The notes beneath the pieces were generated by a model that ran no database searches, was not told the DNA's origin, and saw only the letters and a program-made list of their open reading frames with translations. The translations under genes and the position numbers were made by a program. Below are positions 32,301 through 34,845 of a stretch of DNA of 34,845 nucleotides, piece by piece. The stretch is taken from positions 1 to 34,845 of the forward strand of contig JAFUVM010000013.1 of NCBI GenBank assembly GCA_017483665.1, written 5' to 3'. Numbering within the stretch: position 1 is the stretch's first letter; every line of letters begins with the position of its first letter. Source of the stretch: Bacteroidaceae bacterium. GTDB taxonomy: Bacteria > Bacteroidota > Bacteroidia > Bacteroidales > Bacteroidaceae.

Positions 32301-33227
32301 GACCAGAACAATGCGAACAACAGCATTTCCGGTGCCATTACGATAGAAGAGCCTGCCTACATCGCTCCCGAGGACTTGGTTGCCAAGAACCATGACGGTG
32401 GTGGTGTTGAACTCAAATGGTCGGCTCCAGAGTCTAAGACAGAAGAGTATACCGAAGACTTTGAGAACGGAACAGGCGAGTTCACGCAGATTGACGGCAA
32501 CGACGACAGCTATGGCTGGGTGTACATCTTTGATGCCGACAACGATGAGCTGAAGTCGCACAGCGGCTATGGCGGCATGCAGTCGTACAGCTATATTAAT
32601 GATGTAGGTGCAGTGCAGGCCGACAACTGGCTCGTGACACCTTTGGCTGTACTCGACGGCACGTTCAGCTTCTGGGCTGCTGCACAGGATGGCGAGTGGA
32701 CCGACGAACACTTCGCCGTCTATGTCTCAACCGCAGGCAACCAATCGGTCGACGACTTCGTGCAGGTATCAGAGGAGTTCGTGGCCAACGGCTATCCCAC
32801 AGAGTATACCGTTGACCTCAGCAGCTATGCCGGTCAAGAGGGATACATCGCCATTCGCCACTATAATTCCTACGACCAGTTTGCCCTGGTTGTCGACGAT
32901 ATCTCCTTCATCAAAGCTCCTTCTGTTCCTGTTGCTTACAACATCTATGTTGAACAAAAGCTTATTGCAACCGTCGATGGCGAGACGACAACCTACTTCG
33001 TTGCACCGGAGAGCATCGAACCCGGCGAACACACCTTTGCCGTGACTGCCGTCTTTGCGGGAGAACAAGAGTCGAAGCCTGCCATTGCAGCCATTGCGAC
33101 CGGCATCAAGACCCTTTCCGACACGTTCTTAAAGGGCGGAGACATTTACAATCTTGCTGGCCAGCGCGTCGGCAGACAGCTGCGTGGCATCAACATCGTA
33201 GGCGACAAGAAAGTCTTGGTAAAATAA
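29379..33227 (+). CDS. Exported adhesin-like protein with FnIII, CARDB-like and choice-of-anchor J domains
   Basis: 1282 residues from MRKRITFILVCAAMLMAVSTQA. The 12-codon upstream extension overlaps the -7 box and is rejected. Two homologous modules of about 260 residues begin near 107 and 368. Each has an anchor-type sandwich (YYIAIHATSAADLYVLSIY, YYVAVHAISDASSYYLYVK) plus a fibronectin-III domain (APAAVSDLTV, APAAPTLTAT). A third FnIII (APENVNAVDH) and a further sandwich follow, then a CARDB-like domain (DLSVVAAAPATVTAGK), then a choice-of-anchor J / cleaved-adhesin domain (about 1025-1185: EDFENGTGEF, DNWLVTPLAV, LVVDDISFI). The end is a sorting-type tail (IYNLAGQRVGRQLRGINIV, DKKVLVK). 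The domain set resembles haemagglutinin/adhesin regions of type IX-secreted proteins. It is probably a surface or released adhesin; the ligand is unknown. Confidence 0.85.
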   Translation: MRKRITFILVCAAMLMAVSTQATDVKQAFRKPLVSAVKALGKTGQLKGIQKKQTSQELKALSKNQKQTAVMGVNSNKKVLNSKKVDRRTPMRHRSFVPRRVEASEATPVTVPYEADFSVSGDAMDEDFIIINNNEDESDSEPCTWKWSAGNGAYYLYNEDGVTPADDYLVLPVILKGGTTYDVVVNAASWNYPEEFEVVAGTECSAAGLTTTVIDKTVPENEAADYSGTFTPASDGVYYIAIHATSAADLYVLSIYRFSIDVAPDAAAPAAVSDLTVSQVPHELKNVITFTAPTVTIGGDEMTENLTIDILRDGETVKTFSDVAPGSEQTYTDEVTAQATYRYQVIPSNAAGQGRKSDIVTVKVSMPQDVPYFVDFADENVFDFFQVIDNNEDGTTWDYSSYDEAAQYRADWDNDADDYLVSQALRLQAGKKYDVTVRIAGNDYNTERFEVLAGTSATAEGLSIPVIEATEVTTGTSDEYTGSFTADADGFYYVAVHAISDASSYYLYVKGLNVEPGAEATAPAAPTLTATAAAEGAFSATVQVTAPDKTVDGNALSAITKLELYRDGTLLGERTDVTPGTVVTFTDEEIEASALYTYQALAYNESGRGEKSEKTSVYVGLDQPKAPENVNAVDHPTSIDLSWDVVGNVGMNGGYVNPANVNYDIWRLEVSPYFVFFEDKLASLTNQTSTTIEYNVDEGETQDYTYFAVRPTNESTVNEDDADWNAVGVFTGKPYDAVVEGFADESLHYFWNTDAQLAIANYSYDEDGTALALLADTPGEKAFVSGKLNLKDAAHPTLVFHALNAAGISQLYVMGSMDQGTWNILQVVTLSDEDYQTYQIPLNSLQNHQRYAQIAFVAEYKNAITEEDYGDYFFLDDIRIGDFLDNDLSVVAAAPATVTAGKTAAIDVIVENAGLQPASNFSVKVLAGEKELLNETIADELAPFAKKQFTAQLATTVFDEAGDVNVTVSVDYAADQNNANNSISGAITIEEPAYIAPEDLVAKNHDGGGVELKWSAPESKTEEYTEDFENGTGEFTQIDGNDDSYGWVYIFDADNDELKSHSGYGGMQSYSYINDVGAVQADNWLVTPLAVLDGTFSFWAAAQDGEWTDEHFAVYVSTAGNQSVDDFVQVSEEFVANGYPTEYTVDLSSYAGQEGYIAIRHYNSYDQFALVVDDISFIKAPSVPVAYNIYVEQKLIATVDGETTTYFVAPESIEPGEHTFAVTAVFAGEQESKPAIAAIATGIKTLSDTFLKGGDIYNLAGQRVGRQLRGINIVGDKKVLVK

Positions 33228-33280
33228 GAATCGTTGAGATGTAGAGAATAAGACGAGCTGCATTGCAGTTCATAAAAAGG

Positions 33281-33317
33281 GACGAGGCGTGTCAGACAAA
33301 ACTGGCACGCCTTCGTC
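33281..33317. terminator. Bidirectional hairpin terminator between convergent genes
   Basis: GACGAGGCGTG (33281-33291) pairs with CACGCCTTCGTC (33306-33317) with one bulged base. On the minus strand the stem is followed by CCCTTTTTATG, so it best serves the leftward gene. It can also end the rightward adhesin-like gene, which stops 54 nt before it. Confidence 0.65.
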
Positions 33318-33350
33318 ATCTCTGTAGGCTTCCGAAATTATTGGTGTTCG

Positions 33351-34091
33351 CTATTTCGGTGACATGAAGGGTTGGTCGGTGATGCCGCCGTAACTCTTGG
33401 CGGCACGCTGCAAGGCCTCGTCGGTCGTGTACTGCTGGTAGAGGGTGCAACGGGTCTGGATGGTCTGTGGCGAGCAGCGGTCACCTACGATGCGCACCAG
33501 TGCCCAGCCCTTCATCAGGTCGGCAAACTCGTCGCAGACTATGGCGAGACGGCCATCCACAATGGTCATCTCCTGTCTTGTTACTACACGGTGGCTGAAC
33601 CACACACGGGGGAAGGCTTCGATCTGACGTTGCTCAGCCGTGTAGAGCCACAACTGTTCGCCCCACTGATGACTGCCTATGGTGAGGTTGGTCAGCAGGG
33701 CGGGCTTGCCATCCACCTCGCCCAGGTGCTGATCTATGGTAGGCAGTTTGCCGTTGCTCACCGGTATGCCCGGCATCAGGAACGAGGCATCCGTCATCTG
33801 CGTCTTCTCGACATACACAGGCGGCAGACCGTTGGCCAGCGATGCAAAGTCCTGGTAGGCATTGGCCCGCTCGGTGAACATCGGCTCTGCGTAGCGCAGC
33901 ATCTTCCACAGCGCCGTCGTGTGCCGCATCTTCTGCCGCTGGATGAACTGCGCCAGCGTGTTGCTGCGCTTCTCCCGCGACTCCGACACGCGTCCAATCA
34001 CCTGTCCGCCACGTTGATAGAGTGTCATGCCCCCGATGCGGAGCGTCTTAGGTATCACCAGTCCTAAGCCTGATTTCTTCATTTTCACCAT
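33351..34091 (-). CDS. Uncharacterised cytoplasmic-looking protein
   Basis: About 246 residues from the ATG at 34091 (MVKMKKSGLGLVIPKTLRIG); the ATG at 34082 is an alternative. The open frame extends 84 codons further to 34343, but that part is a low-complexity array with an 11-residue periodicity and is more likely leader. No signal peptide or membrane segment is seen. The N-terminus is basic with MTLYQRGGQVIGRVSESREKR, and a charged helical stretch (NTLAQFIQRQKMRHTTALWK) follows. The second half has strands around LLTNLTIGSHQWGEQLWLYT and AWAL-like ALVRIVGDRCSPQTIQTRCT. I do not recognise the family. It ends convergently with the adhesin-like gene at a shared terminator. Confidence 0.7.
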   Translation of the reverse strand: MVKMKKSGLGLVIPKTLRIGGMTLYQRGGQVIGRVSESREKRSNTLAQFIQRQKMRHTTALWKMLRYAEPMFTERANAYQDFASLANGLPPVYVEKTQMTDASFLMPGIPVSNGKLPTIDQHLGEVDGKPALLTNLTIGSHQWGEQLWLYTAEQRQIEAFPRVWFSHRVVTRQEMTIVDGRLAIVCDEFADLMKGWALVRIVGDRCSPQTIQTRCTLYQQYTTDEALQRAAKSYGGITDQPFMSPK

Positions 34092-34099
34092 CTTCTTAT

Positions 34100-34375
34100 C
34101 CTTTATGTTTCGTTGTTCCTTCGTTGTTCCTTCGTTGTCGTTTCGTTGTTGCCACGTCGTTCCTTCGTTGTCGTTTCGTTGTCGCCACGTCGTTTCGTTG
34201 TTGACTTGGTACAGCCTCGTTACACCTTCGGTGCAGGTTCGATGCACCTTCGGTCGTTGTTCGGTGTTTGCTCGGTACGTGGTCGCTATTTGTCCGCTAC
34301 TTGTCCGGTCAATAACCGGACATATACCGGACAAGTGCCGCACGATTACCGAACCACAATGCCGATAAATTGCCG
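34100..34375. repeat. 11-nt period degenerate array filling the leader of the uncharacterised gene
   Basis: From 34100 the plus strand divides into about 25 consecutive units, nearly all exactly 11 nt (one of 10 nt at 34276-34285, one of 13 nt at 34352-34364). The sequence drifts along the array: CGTTGTTCCTT and CGTTGTCGTTT near the gene, TACACCTTCGG and TGCACCTTCGG in the middle, CTACTTGTCCG and GACATATACCG at the far end. A CG dinucleotide recurs near one edge of most units. It lies wholly within the predicted 5' leader. Confidence 0.85.
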
Positions 34376-34420
34376 ACTGCTAGCTGAGTGCATGGAGACA
34401 TCTTCGTGCTTGTCGCGCTG

Positions 34421-34428
34421 CAAATATA
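34421..34428 (-). promoter_or_regulatory. -7 box of the uncharacterised leftward gene
   Basis: TATATTTG on the minus strand, followed by GCAGC. No exact TTTG lies 19 nt upstream. If real, the leader to the ATG at 34091 is about 320 nt and consists mostly of the 11-nt array. The bases 34430-34570 upstream hold no gene or repeat I can support. Confidence 0.5.
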
Positions 34429-34575
34429 CGAAAAAAGTATGTAACGAAAGATGAATTTTGGAGAATTAACGCAGAAAGCGCTTAAATAAAGGGCAAATCG
34501 GGGATTTAGAGTCCCTTGATAAGGGGCGGCTATAATGCGGGGATATGCAAATCTTATGCTTTTCCGTCAAAACTC

Positions 34576-34606
34576 TTGCAGAAAATCTCAAAAAGGTGTA
34601 TATTTG
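34576..34606 (+). promoter_or_regulatory. Promoter of the AAA ATPase gene, overlapping an iteron
   Basis: TTGC (34576-34579), 19 nt, TATATTTG (34599-34606). The first CTCAAAAAGGTG repeat fills most of the spacer, and GGTG/CACC flank the -7 box symmetrically. A protein bound to that repeat would block polymerase. Confidence 0.7.
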
Positions 34607-34665
34607 CACCGTATAAAATCTCAAAAAGGTGTAAAATATGGAAGTTCAGAAATCGCAAAAAGGTG
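34587..34665 (+). repeat. Three CTCAAAAAGGTG iterons at 33-34 nt spacing
   Basis: CTCAAAAAGGTG at 34587-34598 and 34620-34631, and CGCAAAAAGGTG at 34654-34665. Start-to-start distances are 33 and 34 nt, about three helical turns, so all three face the same side of the DNA. The third lies just before the preferred start codon. Confidence 0.8.
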
Positions 34666-34679
34666 CGGATGGCATCATT

Positions 34680-34845
34680 ATGAAGCGTAAAATATATCAG
34701 CAACTCCTTGATTGGAAGGAGAAAAGAAACGGTGAGGTGGCACTACTCGTAGAGGGAGCACGACGTATCGGAAAGAGTTATATCGTAGAGGAATTTGCCA
34801 AGAATGAGTATGAGTCATACATCCTCATTGACTTCAATAAGGCTC
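34680..34845 (+). CDS. AAA-family ATPase, N-terminal part (runs off the window)
   Basis: The frame from MKRKIYQQLLDWKEK contains a Walker A motif GARRIGKS preceded by the strand VALLVEG, then YIVEEFAKNEYESYILIDFN. This is the start of the single-gene AAA ATPases with a nuclease-like C-terminal domain (DUF4143/DUF234 type) common in Bacteroidales, whose function is unclear. An in-frame ATG at 34638 would add 14 residues encoded by the third iteron. The start at 34680 is preferred because homologues typically begin MKRKIY. The gene is truncated by the window end, so the C-terminal domain cannot be checked. Confidence 0.8.
   Translation, partial: MKRKIYQQLLDWKEKRNGEVALLVEGARRIGKSYIVEEFAKNEYESYILIDFNKA

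Noticed and set aside
34092-34343. N-terminal extension of the uncharacterised protein
   Set aside because: Low-complexity translation arising from the 11-nt array; a better start with a basic N-terminus lies at 34091.

Overview
The window looks like chromosome from a gut-type Bacteroidales, most likely Prevotella or a close relative. The main evidence is: repeated sigma-ABfr-like promoters (TTTG or TTGC, about 19 nt, then TAnnTTTG); weak or absent Shine-Dalgarno sequences; many exported proteins with short C-terminal sorting-type tails; BspA-type leucine-rich repeats; DUF5689 and CotH families; and a lptF-ribBA-aminotransferase gene row. The genus is inferred from gene content, not from any marker gene. 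I saw no rRNA, tRNA, insertion sequence, prophage or CRISPR array.

Layout. 1-46 is the start of a leftward gene that continues out of the window. 285-1685 is a fused cobJ-cbiC corrin gene. 1916-5690 is a leftward exported-protein pair: a Big_2/InlB-repeat protein whose C-terminal tail is cut off by a heptamer repeat, and a twice-frameshifted BspA-like gene with a long, strongly foldable leader. 6345-8570 is a PIF1-like helicase, convergent with 8533-13663, a leftward housekeeping row (lptF, ribBA, aminotransferase, AlbA_2-domain protein). 14254-15252 is class II fructose-bisphosphate aldolase.

15429-22789 is a divergent outer-membrane locus: a secreted endonuclease/exonuclease/phosphatase on one side, and a TonB-dependent receptor, a DUF5689 lipoprotein, a multi-OB-fold lipoprotein and a decayed SGNH hydrolase on the other. 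The likely joint role is capture of an extracellular substrate, possibly nucleic acid or another phosphate ester. 23274-25458 is a two-gene leftward operon (lipoprotein plus glycosidase-like beta-propeller). It is divergent from two large exported proteins, a CotH-kinase multidomain protein and a choice-of-anchor-J/FnIII adhesin-like protein. 33351-34091 is an unrecognised gene with an extraordinary leader, and 34680 to the end is the start of an AAA ATPase.

The most unusual theme is intergenic. Many gaps hold degenerate tandem arrays in which the unit length is kept almost exactly while the sequence drifts: 7, 8, 11, 21, 22 and 45 nt, plus 33-34 nt iterons. Standouts are the 11-nt array filling the leader of the 33351-34091 gene, the 8-nt array with only three variable positions at 22903-23046, and the heptamer repeat at 2011-2038. 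Losing one heptamer copy would restore a complete C-terminal sorting tail to the upstream gene. Five exported proteins here end in the same kind of tail, which suggests type IX secretion or a related cell-surface route.
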